Assembly (NCBI GenBank): GCA_025094145.1 | Contig: JALLLS010000167.1 | Location: 1-19,470 of the forward strand | Reading direction: 5' to 3' | Source: Spinellus fusiger | Taxonomy: Eukaryota; Mucoromycota; Mucoromycetes; Mucorales; Phycomycetaceae | Length of the DNA: 19,470 bases | Shown here: positions 1-12,041 of the stretch, piece after piece | Layout of the letters: every line of letters starts with the position of its first letter | Position numbering within the stretch: the first letter of the stretch is position 1 | Translations under genes and position numbers: made by a program | The notes under the pieces: generated by a model | Told to the model about the DNA's origin: nothing | What the model saw: only the letters and a program-made list of their open reading frames with translations | The model's database searches: none

Positions 1-2728
1 CACAATAAAGTTCCTTTTTATAGAAATGTATTTAAAATCAAAAGGTCTGCGGATATCCAAACAATTATTTTCTTTTGTGGATACCTCACTATCAAATTGT
101 ATTATCAATAGAATATAGTGTTGATGAATGAAATTGTTTATTGTAATAGTATAGATAACACTATATTATGACTATAAATACTGCCTAAGTGAATCAAATC
201 ATAGGAATAGAATATATACCCTAAAAGCTTTGTGATTTATCTTTGGGAGATAGATAGCTATGCTCAGGAGTATACCCTAGACATTATTGACCTTGTAGAA
301 AGAAGACAATCTGAGACTGACTTGAAAGGAGTCTTTACTTGCCTAATAACAGTACAATGAGTGTCTTGTATATTAGAATAAGCCATAGCCCAGATGAAGA
401 CACTGCTTACCTTTTCATCACTAGAATAGCCTTTGGTAGTGTCTATGACCTCTTTCTATTGTTCTAATCTATTAATAATGGCACATTACCTTTCTAAGAT
501 ATGTTCATCTTGACGAGTACTTAGGCATCAAGTTGTATGGGCAGTGTGGGAAATAACAAAAAGAGAGGAATATCAAAAATAATAATATTTCATCTATTAT
601 TCTGGTAATTTACTACACCATAGCCTCCAATCATAAAATTAATAAGTCAAAAATTACAAGTCAAATAATTCACACTATTTGCCTTGAGCCTAAAGTCCAT
701 TATTAGAAACAATACTTTGTTATCATTAAGTACTATTTTTAATACCAATTACAATGAGTTAGTTGAGGTGATTATGAATATTGAGTCAATGAATGGCTAT
801 ACTGTTCTTAATATAAGTGAGTTTGGTTCTCTTTTCTGGACAATGACCACTAAAGTTAATTCTGTGTGAGTCCTATAATAAATCTTTCTTAAATAGTGCC
901 ATACTGCAAATACTGTGGGCTTATAGTTAACACATAATGTTAAACAATAAATGCAGTGACTGAGTTGTCATTTTGGGTTGATTCTTGTTCTATTTCTTGT
1001 CTTTACAGCCAATTCTATACTTTTTAATTGCAAAGTCAATCGTCATTGCTTAAACAGGCAAGTAGAGTTTGAAATAGCCCATTTAGACAGCAAAAAAGCA
1101 TTTTCAAACACATTAGCCAATCATAAGAATATTGTGGTTTTATTCTCAAGATATTTCCTTATATATCCCAAAAATCTTTGGGTGTGTACTGTACCAAATG
1201 TCCCAAAATGATTTCTTTATTGAATAAGTCTAGGATTAAGACAATGATCACATCTTAATACAGAGTGCCCACAGAACTCTTTTAGATCATTCAAAAACAA
1301 ATACACTTCTATTAAGAAGATCTCTATCTTCATACTGATTTCTGTGACTGATCAGAGCTGCTCCATTGGATTTTACTTAATATTTTCTTTAAGATTAAGA
1401 TCACAAAATGTCCCGACTTTTTTTTAATTTTTTAATTTTTTAATTCTTATCCCAATCATTGTTCAATCTGTGTTTAGATCTTTAAATCTATTCTATTCCA
1501 ATTTTCTTCTCAAAAATAGTGTATCTAAGTAAACTGTAGGACTATTAATGAAATGCGTGAATGAGAAACCATGGCCTGGATAGAGATGGACGATTTTTCA
1601 TCAATTTATTTATTTATTGTGATTAGTTTTAATGGTGTAGTTTGAATTGTATAAAGCATCTTATCATAAGTGAATATGGGTTTGTCTAACTATTAAACTT
1701 TCTTTCAGCAATTCGATGTTTCACTAGATTGCACAACACCCAGCAAATGCAATGTAAATACCCCGGATACAATAAACTTCCTTAAAAAAATGTCGAAGCT
1801 TTTAGATATACAATCACTTTATGCAACAAATAAATCCTAAATACAAGGTTTTGCCTATTATATCTATTGGATGTAATTCTAGATTTAACCTTAGAATATA
1901 CATACCAATGGATGGGTCAATACGTTATAGAAACACATTGAATACATGCATTCATGGTAGCCTTTCTCGTAATCATAAAAATAACTTGAATGAATTCACA
2001 AATATGCCATAAAACCGGCATACTGAAGGATTGAATGTTTAGTTGAGGCAGTCAAAACCTGATGACTCGGCTGTTATTTAAAAATAGGGGCCGCTACACC
2101 TTATTTTCTACTGAACACTACAGCATATCTTCCAATCAATCGTCTTGTCTGCCCTGTCATTAGGCTGTATGATGTTTAGTAAATTGGTTTCTTTTTTCTC
2201 TGAGTTATCCTATCTTGAAGAATCTTAGGTCCATCTTCTTTTTTATTCAATCAGCAGTAATACATTGCTACATGTAGGTCGGGCATTCGCTCCATGTCGT
2301 TCCAAGTCATTTAAGATACACGGAAAATAGTGTTTAGAAAACAGTGTACAAACAATGCTGGTGAGGTGTCCTCATTTAATCCTAAACCATAAAATGCCTG
2401 TTTTGTATTTACTATTTTATCTGCACTGCATAGAATAACAAGCAAAGACAAGACACACCAATTCAATGGACATTTATCAGACTGAGCTCTATTTTGTTTA
2501 CTTACTATTTTTCATTCATTGCTATTGCCTTTTTGTATCTATGCCTCTTTCTTTTCTTTCATACTATTCTACCAAATTGGGATATTTTTGCTGAAAAAGG
2601 TTAAATATTGAAAAGTAATGGATTCATCGTCAATAGCCATTGTTTTCCGAGGTTACAATGAAGTATCGCATTTCTATGTAGCCTTTTATATTTATATTTT
2701 CTTTGTTCTTTAGTCTAGTACCACTCTT

Positions 2729-2749
2729 TATTATTATTATTATTATTAT
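2729..2749. repeat. TTA trinucleotide microsatellite
   Basis: About seven TTA/ATT units in a row in non-coding AT-rich DNA. No function is apparent; this is a likely length-polymorphic site. Confidence 0.8.
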
Positions 2750-3572
2750 TCTACTGCGGTCAGAATTGCTTTTTATTTATTAATATTTGTGCGTAGGTAT
2801 AGATAGGTAGGTAGGTATAAGTAGGTGTTTATTTATGTTATCACAAAATACCCAAAGATAGGAGAGACATTTTTCACTTAAGTTTCTTACGATTGTTATA
2901 GACTCATTTTATATTAAATATTCATTTCAGCTTATTTTTTCACCATGCAAACATAATGGACTATTTGCCTTATTGGATCAATAATGAAGAAATCTCCGCA
3001 CTTTAATAGTTCGTGTATTTATACTTTGTTTCCTGTGTCAGATCTTGTCCGCAGTTCAAAGTACTGAACTATTTTCATATTTATATGCTAAAATTGGTGC
3101 TATTCTGGCGAAGAACTAAAAATCAATAGGAAATGTTTATGCTGATGAGTTTCAAATAGCGCATCTACATTTTGCAGAGTGGGTTTTCATAGTGCCCATT
3201 TATATCCCTTACAGAATAAGAAAGAGAGTCTTCACACTACCTATTGGCTCAATGATTGATTAGAAGTGTTCAATGTCCGAGAAATGCACTGGACACTCCA
3301 ACAAGAGTCGATACAATTCTCGTTCTGCTCGTTCTGCTCCTTGGGATTCTACCAACAGAAATCTCCCTTTGTAAATTACAGCTGCCTTGTTTCTGATTTC
3401 CAAATGATAAGCTCTTTTATGTCACTGCTTCTTAAAGCCAGCCAACAAGCAAAAGACACAACTCTTGGTCGTTGGTCGAAAAGCAACATTTGTCACCGGG
3501 TAAATTTCTAAAATAGCTCATCAGCCAAACCATTGTGGCGCTCATATCCCAAAATAAATATAATTCTTCTTT

Positions 3573-3578
3573 GCCAAG
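3573..3578 (+). promoter_or_regulatory. Candidate PacC/Rim101 binding hexamer GCCAAG upstream of the PacC-like gene
   Basis: GCCAAG, the known core site of the PacC/Rim101 family (GCCARG), lies about 115 bp upstream of the chosen ATG at 3694. This would fit autoregulation, which is known for PacC in ascomycetes. A hexamer also occurs by chance, so the regulatory role is only an inference. A pyrimidine (CT-rich) tract at about 3649-3683 lies between it and the start codon, as is common in fungal 5' leaders. Confidence 0.3.
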
Positions 3579-3693
3579 ACCGAGCGAGATGCCCCCTTTT
3601 CTTTTAAATAAATTTCAATCCCCCTGTGCTTATTGCCTTTTTCTTGATACTTTCTCTCTCTCTTTCTCTCTCTCTTGTCTCTTATTTGCTCTT

Positions 3694-5550
3694 ATGGACA
3701 GTTGCATGGATTCCACCCAAGAAACGGTTGTTTGCCAATGGGCCAACTGCTCAAAGACATTCCTCGACCCCGAACAGCTCTACAACCATCTAACAAGTGA
3801 CCATGTTGGCAGGAAATCAACAGGCAACCTCTGTCTAAAATGCCACTGGTCAAAGTGTGGTGTGTCTGTTGTGAAGCGAGACCATATCACCAGTCATCTT
3901 AGAGTCCATGTCCCACTCAAGCCACACCTGTGCAATGTACTGAACCCAAGAAGCGCTTATAACTCATCCTCTTAGTTTTGTAGTAAAACCTTCAAACGGC
4001 CACAAGACTTGAAAAAGCATGAAAAAATACATAGTGACGAATATCTCCACGTACACTTCCCGAGTTCGTCCATCCACTGACACCTCCCAGACACCTCACA
4101 AGTGACATGTCCCTATTCTCTCGTCCCTCTCCCCAAAGAGCACCGATTTCTCCTCCCCAAAGCACATTTTCAGAAGGTAACTCTAGCGACTCTTCTGTGT
4201 GTGGACATGTCCAACTGAACCTGTTACAACCCATAGACACCCCCCTAGAAAACTGGCAGCACACCTTTGGCTCTCCCTCCACTGATACTTCGGATGCATT
4301 TGCACCCCAGGACTCCTTTTGTGACAGTGTTCCTGTTGTGCCTTCTCAGCAACACCTGGCACAACTCCAGCCAAACACCTGCAATACACCTGAAGAGGTG
4401 TTCAACCTCATCTTCCCCACCTCCACAGAACTGAAGCCAGAATACACTGCAGGTAAACTAGATGACATGGCACTGATCTCTGTCTTGGTCCTAACGTTGA
4501 TTAGACGTCGCCACTCGGCTCGATTACCTGCAGTCCTTGATTGATACAGGCAATGCAGATCTGTCTGGCCTGAACATCAACAATGAGCAGCAGCTGGCAG
4601 ACATGAATGCATGGCTGTCCCAGCTATCCGACAGTATTCCAATGGACACCTCTGTCTCGTGTTCGTATCCTTACTCAAACGAGGGCCACCAAACATCGCC
4701 CTACACTAGTGACTATATGAACTACACCCATCCACAGACACAGCCCATCGGTGCCCCTCCACCCTCTTCCTCAGATCAGGACATGTATGTCCGCTCCTAC
4801 CCAATGCCAGCAGTAACAATGCCAACCGACAGCAGCATGTCCCTCTATGGCACACATGACATCCAACAGCCTGTGTCTACATTTGGCTCTTACTCGGGCT
4901 ATGTTGACTATAGCCCTGAGATGGCTGATGGGGCTGTGGGCATGACGGGCCACCGACCTCATTACACAGCCATACCCGACATTGCTCAGGGCAGATTTAC
5001 ACCTGACCTCCGTACCACTTTGAATTTCACCAGCGCAAAGGATGGGCCTGTCGACAGCACTCTCTCCCATGCATCAGAAGCACGGGATGCAGTCACCACA
5101 ACAACCACCACTACCTCCTCCTCTTCCTCCTCCTCCTCGCCTTCCTCCTCCTCCTCTCCCTCCTCCTTTTCTACCACCACTGCCAACAACAACAACAACA
5201 ACAAGGAAATTTCAGTAGATTCTTCCACCAAGCAAAAGACATCCAGTCATGATCCATTACTAGCATCCCAACCAACCACTGTCCCGTCGACAGAGAAAAA
5301 GAGATCGTCTGGTCTGAGTGAGGATGTAATGAGTCTATTAACAAGCGATCTTTCTGATTTATCCATTGGAAAGAGGCCCGTAGACACAACAGAACAAAAG
5401 CCTCTTTACCCCAAGTTCTCTCTTGATGCTGCTGAGCGTCACAAACAGCTGCTACAGAAGGTCAGTTATCTGATCAACAAAAGCTACTATACAAGAGCAG
5501 AACAGGTTACGCGGTCCTCCACTTCTTCTAGTATAGTACAAGTCAAATAA
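3694..5550 (+). CDS. PacC/Rim101-like C2H2 zinc-finger transcription factor (pH response)
   Basis: PacC/Rim101 proteins are nuclear DNA-binding factors of the ambient-pH pathway, activated by proteolysis. Three C2H2 fingers near the N terminus match the family: CQWANC...HLTSDH, a second finger with CHWSKC and H-SHLRVH followed by VPLKPH, and a third, [17 protein letters not shown]...H. Proposed exons are 3694-3936, 3976-4067, 4103-4452 and 4505-5550, giving 576 aa. Intron 1 (3937-3975, 39 bp) splits finger 3 and restores [15 protein letters not shown] in frame. Intron 3 (4453-4504) is well supported and gives [13 protein letters not shown]. Intron 2 is uncertain: the frame must change between about 4035 and 4102, and 4068-4102 is only the in-frame choice. 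Downstream are Thr/Ser/Pro and Asn low-complexity runs (5096-5205) and a C-terminal LYPKF, resembling the YPx motifs that bind PalA/Rim20. ATG 3694 begins [19 protein letters not shown] 3706 is possible too. The family call is secure; the exact protein is not. Confidence 0.88.
5096..5205 (+). repeat. Low-complexity coding tract (Thr, Ser/Pro and Asn runs) in the PacC-like gene
   Basis: ACC/ACA, TCC/TCT and AAC triplet runs encode consecutive Thr, Ser with interspersed Pro, and Asn stretches. They lie in the poorly conserved region C-terminal to the zinc fingers, where PacC proteins are usually disordered. The reverse strand gives an artefactual Glu/Val-rich open frame. Confidence 0.85.
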
Positions 5551-5551
5551 A
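5546..5551 (+). terminator. AATAAA overlapping the PacC-like stop codon; second AATAAA at 5660-5665
   Basis: An AATAAA hexamer overlaps the TAA stop, and another follows about 110 bp downstream in a T-rich context. The second is better placed as a polyadenylation signal. No transcript evidence is available from sequence alone. Confidence 0.4.
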
Positions 5552-5998
5552 GTTGCTCCTTTTCCTGCTCTCACTGTAGAGATAATCCATGCATGTAGCA
5601 AAGACCCCAAGGTCTTTTCTTTTTTATTTTATTCTTTTTCTCTTTCTCTCTATTGGATCAATAAAGAGACTCCACACCCTTCTTTCTACCCCTTGGATGA
5701 TAGAATAGACCCAAGAAGAATGTATCTATAAAAGTGGACGGGTGAGGTGTGTCACTACAGAGTGAATGGCTATTGATCTCCTTTATTTAACTCGGGAATC
5801 CTCTTGTCATAGACATTGGGCGCAGACACATAGACAAAAAAGAAAAAGAAAAGAAAAAAAAAAGAAACTCCTCACTATAAAAAGGAGATTTATCCCATAC
5901 ACACACTCTCTCTTTCTCTTTCTCTTTATACTTCTCTACTATTAAGTAGACGAGTAGAAGTAGACTACCTTTCCCCCCTTTTTTTCTTCTTTCTTTCC
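5551..5998 (+). promoter_or_regulatory. Intergenic spacer and promoter region of the fatty-acid transporter gene
   Basis: This 448-bp spacer separates two genes on the same strand. It holds the probable polyadenylation region of the upstream gene and two TATA-like sequences: CTATAAAAG near 5726-5734 and CTATAAAAAGG near 5875-5885, about 270 and 120 bp before the ATG at 5999. CT-rich stretches (about 5895-5935 and 5970-5998) lead up to the start codon. Which TATA is used cannot be told from sequence. Confidence 0.45.
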
Positions 5999-8900
5999 AT
6001 GGCAGGTACTTTAACAAACAGGAAGAAAGAAAGAAAAAGGACAGACGGTGCTATACTCATACTAACACTGCATGACTATGATCAAGACTCTTTTTTACCC
6101 AAGGTGGCTGTTGCCTTTACTGCTGCTACTCTGGGCACTATGTATGCAGATGCAAAACTACTGCTATCAAAAGACTATAGCCAAGTCAAAATAGGATTCA
6201 CTGCACTAGCACAGTAAGTCGATGCCCTTTTTAATCGCGGATGAATAACGTGGAGTGTCAAGACAAAAACAGTGGGGTCCTCAGGGGAAATGCCATATTT
6301 ACTACAGATTCAAAGAGAGAGTCAAGGAGGATCCCCATAAAGTGTTTATTTACTTTGAAGGCAAAGAATACACCTTGCTTCAACTTGAAAAGGGTAAAGA
6401 AAGAGAAATGATAACTAAGAGAAAGACTCATTCATTCATTCATTCTTTCTTTTTGATTGATAAGCCTCTAACCAGTTGGTACGTGTCGTTGCTCTACCAG
6501 TCCATGGAAGTATTCACTATGGACTCTGACTTTGTTCTATTAGGCAAACTGGCTTCTATCGCATCATGTGCAGAAAAAGGGTAATTGGATAGCACTCTCT
6601 GTACTGTATTGACTCACCTGTTTGTTTATGTATCTATGTATCTATGTATTTATTTATTTATGTATTTATTTATTTATGTATTTATGTATTTATGTATTTA
6701 TGTATTTATGTATTTATGTATTTATGTATTTATGTATTTATGTATTTATGTATTTATGTGTTTATGCATCTATATGTCTATATATCTATGTGTTTATGCA
6801 TCTATATGTCTATATATCTATGTGTTTATGCATCTATATGTCTATATATCTATGTGTTTATGCATCTATATGTCTATATATCTATGTGTTTATGCATCTA
6901 TATGTCTATATATCTATGTGTTTATGTATTTATAAAGACATTGTGTGTATGATGCTCCAGAACCATCCAACCTTCTTCATTGCATTATTTGCCATTAGCA
7001 AAGTAGGCGCAATTCCTGCTCTTCTTAATACCAATCTCAAAGGAAAATCACTTGAACATTGCGTTGGTGTGACGAACTCCAAACTACTTTTGTTCGATCC
7101 TATCTATGAAGAACAAGTACACTCCATTCGTCCTTTGCTGGAGAATCAACAAGTCAAGTCATTTGCCTATGGTGAGGCCACAAGCATCAATGACACTTCC
7201 TGCCTGTCGAGTCCAATGGCCTTGACATCCGATGTGCTGTCCAACTACAGTGATGAATACACGGATGAGGACAGGATCAAGGACACACCTGAAAGCGACC
7301 CAGCCTTTCTGATTTATACCAGGTAAACTCCATGATTGTTTGCTGTGTTGAATGCCAACTCATGTCGTGGTGTATGCTGGATGGGGGTGGATGGGCATCA
7401 GTGGGACCACTGGATTTCCAAAGGTAAACACCAACAAAACAATAGAAAAAAAGAAAGAAAAAAGGGGGGAAGAGATGTAGATTGATCCATTGTCTCTACT
7501 GTTGTAATGATATAGGCAGCAGTTATGCAGCATATCAAGGTGTCATGTAAGAAACTAGTACAAGAATCAACACATGCACAGAAAGAAAGAAAAGATAAAG
7601 AAGATAAAGAAGATAAAGAAGATAAAGAAGATAAAGAAGATAAAGAAGATAAAAGAAGAGGAATAGACCTTACAGCTTGAGATTAGATTCCATGACTATA
7701 TTCTCAAGGATGGTGGGCAAGAAGGGAGGCTACCGGTCGTATTGTGTCCTGCCTCTTTACCACAGTTCAGGCTGTAAGTGTGTCTTGAATCTTTAGGACT
7801 GGATCTACCTGGCAATCTCATTGTGTGGTTTATTTAATGCGATTCCAAAAGTGGTTGTGAGTAGTCTTCCAACACTGTATGGAAAGGGCTCTATTGTCCT
7901 GGGCCGTAAGTTCTCCACCCACAGCTTCTGGGAAGACTGTTATCATTACAAAGTCGATACCTTTGGTGTAGGTTGTTTCTCCATTGTCGATGGATTTTAT
8001 TTTATTTTATTTTACTACTGTTTATTGCCTCAAACTAAATGTATCTGATAATAGTACATTGGAGAATTCTGTAGATACCTAATGAATCAACTGCCACATC
8101 CACTTGAAAAAAAACACAAAATAGAACTTGTCTATGGTAACGGAATGGGTCGCGATATTTGGAATCGATTCAAAGAAAGGTAAGCATAGAAATAGCTATT
8201 AGTGAGAGGAGTTATAACACGTTTTTATTTTTATTTTATTATTTTTATTTAGATTCAACATCCCCAAAATATGCGAGTTTTATGCAGCTACAGAAGGTAG
8301 ATATGAATAGACACCACCCTAATGGCCTCTATAACTGATTGATATTTCCTATACAGCTCCCAGTAGTTTATTTAATGTAAACACAGGCCCATTGGGCACT
8401 GGTGCTATAGGATTCAGAGGCTACTTATCCAACATATTATATCCCAAGTCCATCATTGTTAAGATTGATCCTACCACAGAAGAACTATTGAGAGACAGCA
8501 AAGGGATGTGTATCCAGGTAAAGAGAAAAGAAAAAGAAAGAGAGAGAGAGAGAGAACAAAGGATAGTAGAGAACAAACATTAGACTGATACCCTATTAGT
8601 GTGGACTTAGTGAAAGAGGGGAATCCCTGACTGAGTTGATTCCTGGAAAAACGATAAAGTTTGAGGGTTATTACAATAACAAGAGTGCTACCAACAAAAA
8701 GATAGTTCATGATGTTATTAGCAAGGGAGACAGGTAAACCTACAAGGAGAATGATGAAGAACAACTGACAATGTATCTTCTGCATTGAAGCTTTTTCCGA
8801 TGTGGAGATCTCTTGTATAAAGACAAGGATGGGTTCTTCTACTTCTGCGATCGTATAGGCGATACTTTCAGATGGAAGTCCGAGAATGTATCCACAACAG

Positions 8901-9268
8901 AAGTTGCTCAGGTATTGAACGCATACCCAGGCATGGAAGAATCCAGTGTGTATGGTGTCAAGGTGCCCCATCATAGTGGCAATGCTGGTATGGCTGCCAT
9001 TGTCTACAGGGGAGAGATGGACTACACACGTCTGTATGCCTTCTTAAGCACTCAGCTGCCACGCTATGCTATCCCAGTGTTTATTCGGCGGTTAGACTCC
9101 ATGAGTATAACAGAAACATTCAAGCTTAAAAAGGGCGATTATAAGAACCAGGGCATTCGCCTGGAGGTTATCCCAGAGAGCTCTATTTTCTGGCTTCAGG
9201 GAAACACCTATGTACCCTTTACTAAGGCGGACATGATTATATTAAACACCCGAGAGTCAAAGCTTTAA
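5999..9268 (+). CDS. Fat1/FATP-family fatty-acid transporter and very-long-chain acyl-CoA synthetase
   Basis: Family members import fatty acids and activate them to acyl-CoA with ATP, at the ER, peroxisome or plasma membrane. I rebuilt 15 exons: 5999-6005, 6087-6213, 6263-6393, 6465-6478, 6544-6580, 6938-7322, 7402-7423, 7516-7546, 7687-7773, 7852-7967, 8055-8179, 8253-8296, 8357-8517, 8600-8733 and 8791-9268. All introns are GT-AG, and the total is 1899 nt, encoding 632 aa, a normal family length. Landmarks are a short hydrophobic N terminus (VAVAFTAATLGTMYA), IGAIPALLNTN-like VGAIPALLNTN, the AMP-binding core IYTSGTTGFPK (about residues 231-241), CVLPLYHSSG, YIGEFCRYL, EFYAATEAP (about 369-377), FRCGDLL, and the FATP/VLACS signature DTFRWKSENVSTTEV (about 498-512). 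The protein ends in KL, as yeast Fat1 does. Gly replaces the usual Gln just before YIGE, at an exon junction. The first intron (6006-6086) is the least certain. Confidence 0.95.
6622..6756 (+). repeat. TATTTATG-type octamer microsatellite inside the FATP intron
   Basis: The sequence is a nearly perfect run of TGTATTTA units (period 8, with 4-bp slippage variants such as TATTTATTTATG at its left end). It grades directly into the 32-bp minisatellite on its right, which shares the TGTTTATG-like core. Confidence 0.9.
6757..6924 (+). repeat. 32-bp minisatellite, five identical copies plus a partial
   Basis: Units begin TGTGTTTATG and start at 6757, 6789, 6821, 6853 and 6885, exactly 32 bp apart, with a partial sixth at 6917. 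Within each unit are TGCATC, TATATGTC and TATATATC-like elements. All full copies appear identical by eye, which suggests recent expansion or homogenisation. They are contiguous with no spacers, so this is not a CRISPR array. Confidence 0.93.
7575..7655 (+). repeat. GATAAAGAA 9-bp tandem repeat inside a FATP intron
   Basis: About seven copies of a purine-rich nonamer lie in the intron 7547-7686 (140 bp). The repeat happens to read as Lys-Glu-Asp triplets, so a gene caller could take it for coding. The splice from TCA-T to AT-TCC skips it and joins KVS to YSMTIFSRMVG in frame. Confidence 0.85.
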
Positions 9269-9326
9269 GCAGAGCCAAGTACCGAAAACACTCTCATATT
9301 CATAGTGGAATAGAACAAATAGATGA

Positions 9327-9332
9327 AATAAA
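9327..9332 (+). terminator. AATAAA polyadenylation signal candidate of the FATP gene
   Basis: The hexamer lies about 60 bp past the stop codon, in the 215-bp spacer between two convergent genes. The rest of the spacer is a purine-rich GGGAGA/GGAAGA stretch (about 9370-9418) followed by AT-rich DNA on the BTB gene side. Confidence 0.5.
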
Positions 9333-9483
9333 TGTGCATCTTTGATATTTGTGGAAGCCAATAGGATAGAAGAGAGAGGGAGGAAGAGGGAGAGGGAGAG
9401 GGGAGGAAGAGGGAGAGCACTAAAAACATAAAATATAAAAATAAAATATAAAAATAAAAAAGGTGCAAAAGAGAAAAGACTAT

Positions 9484-12041
<2,558 letters not shown>

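Larger units (their letters stand above)
1..3693. other. AT-rich intergenic region with no supported gene
   Basis: The stretch is strongly AT-rich, with stops in all frames. The short open frames (for example 684-869, 978-1211, 1821-2012, 3266-3511) have no recognisable motif, no codon bias like the real genes downstream, and no splice partners I could find. Simple-sequence patches are visible: a T/A run at about 1419-1443, a TTA tract at about 2729-2749 and TAGG-like repeats at about 2795-2826. I saw no tRNA B box and no known snRNA signature. The last few hundred bases are probably the promoter and 5' leader of the PacC-like gene. Confidence 0.6.
6581..6937 (+). other. Repeat-expanded intron of the FATP gene (357 bp)
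   Basis: The upstream exon ends in AAG-G and the downstream exon starts AC-ATT, together restoring the conserved segment VQKKDIVCMMLQNHP in frame. The donor is GTAATT and the acceptor ATAAAG. The other introns of this gene are 49-140 bp; this one is enlarged by tandem repeats that fill about 6622-6930. The repeats carry no stops in several frames, so open frames crossing them (for example 6622-7326) are artefacts that join repeat to a real exon. Confidence 0.9.

Noticed and set aside
684..2012. Short plus-strand open frames (61-77 aa) in AT-rich DNA
   Set aside because: There are no motifs, no codon bias like the real genes and no splice partners; their length is expected by chance.
2053..2115. 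TGATGA-like and CTGA boxes suggesting a C/D snoRNA
   Set aside because: The terminal stem is missing and the boxes are imperfect, so this is not above chance in AT-rich DNA.
2795..2826. TAGG-like repeats resembling telomere sequence
   Set aside because: Irregular units, not TTAGGG, too short, and flanked by ordinary intergenic DNA.
3266..3511. 81-aa open frame just upstream of the PacC-like gene
   Set aside because: It has no recognisable domain and does not join the PacC frame; more likely promoter or leader DNA.
4986..5231. Minus-strand Glu/Val-rich open frame
   Set aside because: It is the antisense of the Ser/Thr/Asn low-complexity tract of the PacC-like gene.
6757..6924. Evenly spaced 32-bp repeats resembling CRISPR repeats
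   Set aside because: The units are contiguous with no unique spacers and lie in a eukaryotic intron.
6585..7326. Open frames rich in Tyr, Met, Cys and Ile across the repeat region, one running into FATP sequence
   Set aside because: They arise from stop-free tandem repeats inside an intron; the flanking exons join in frame when it is removed.
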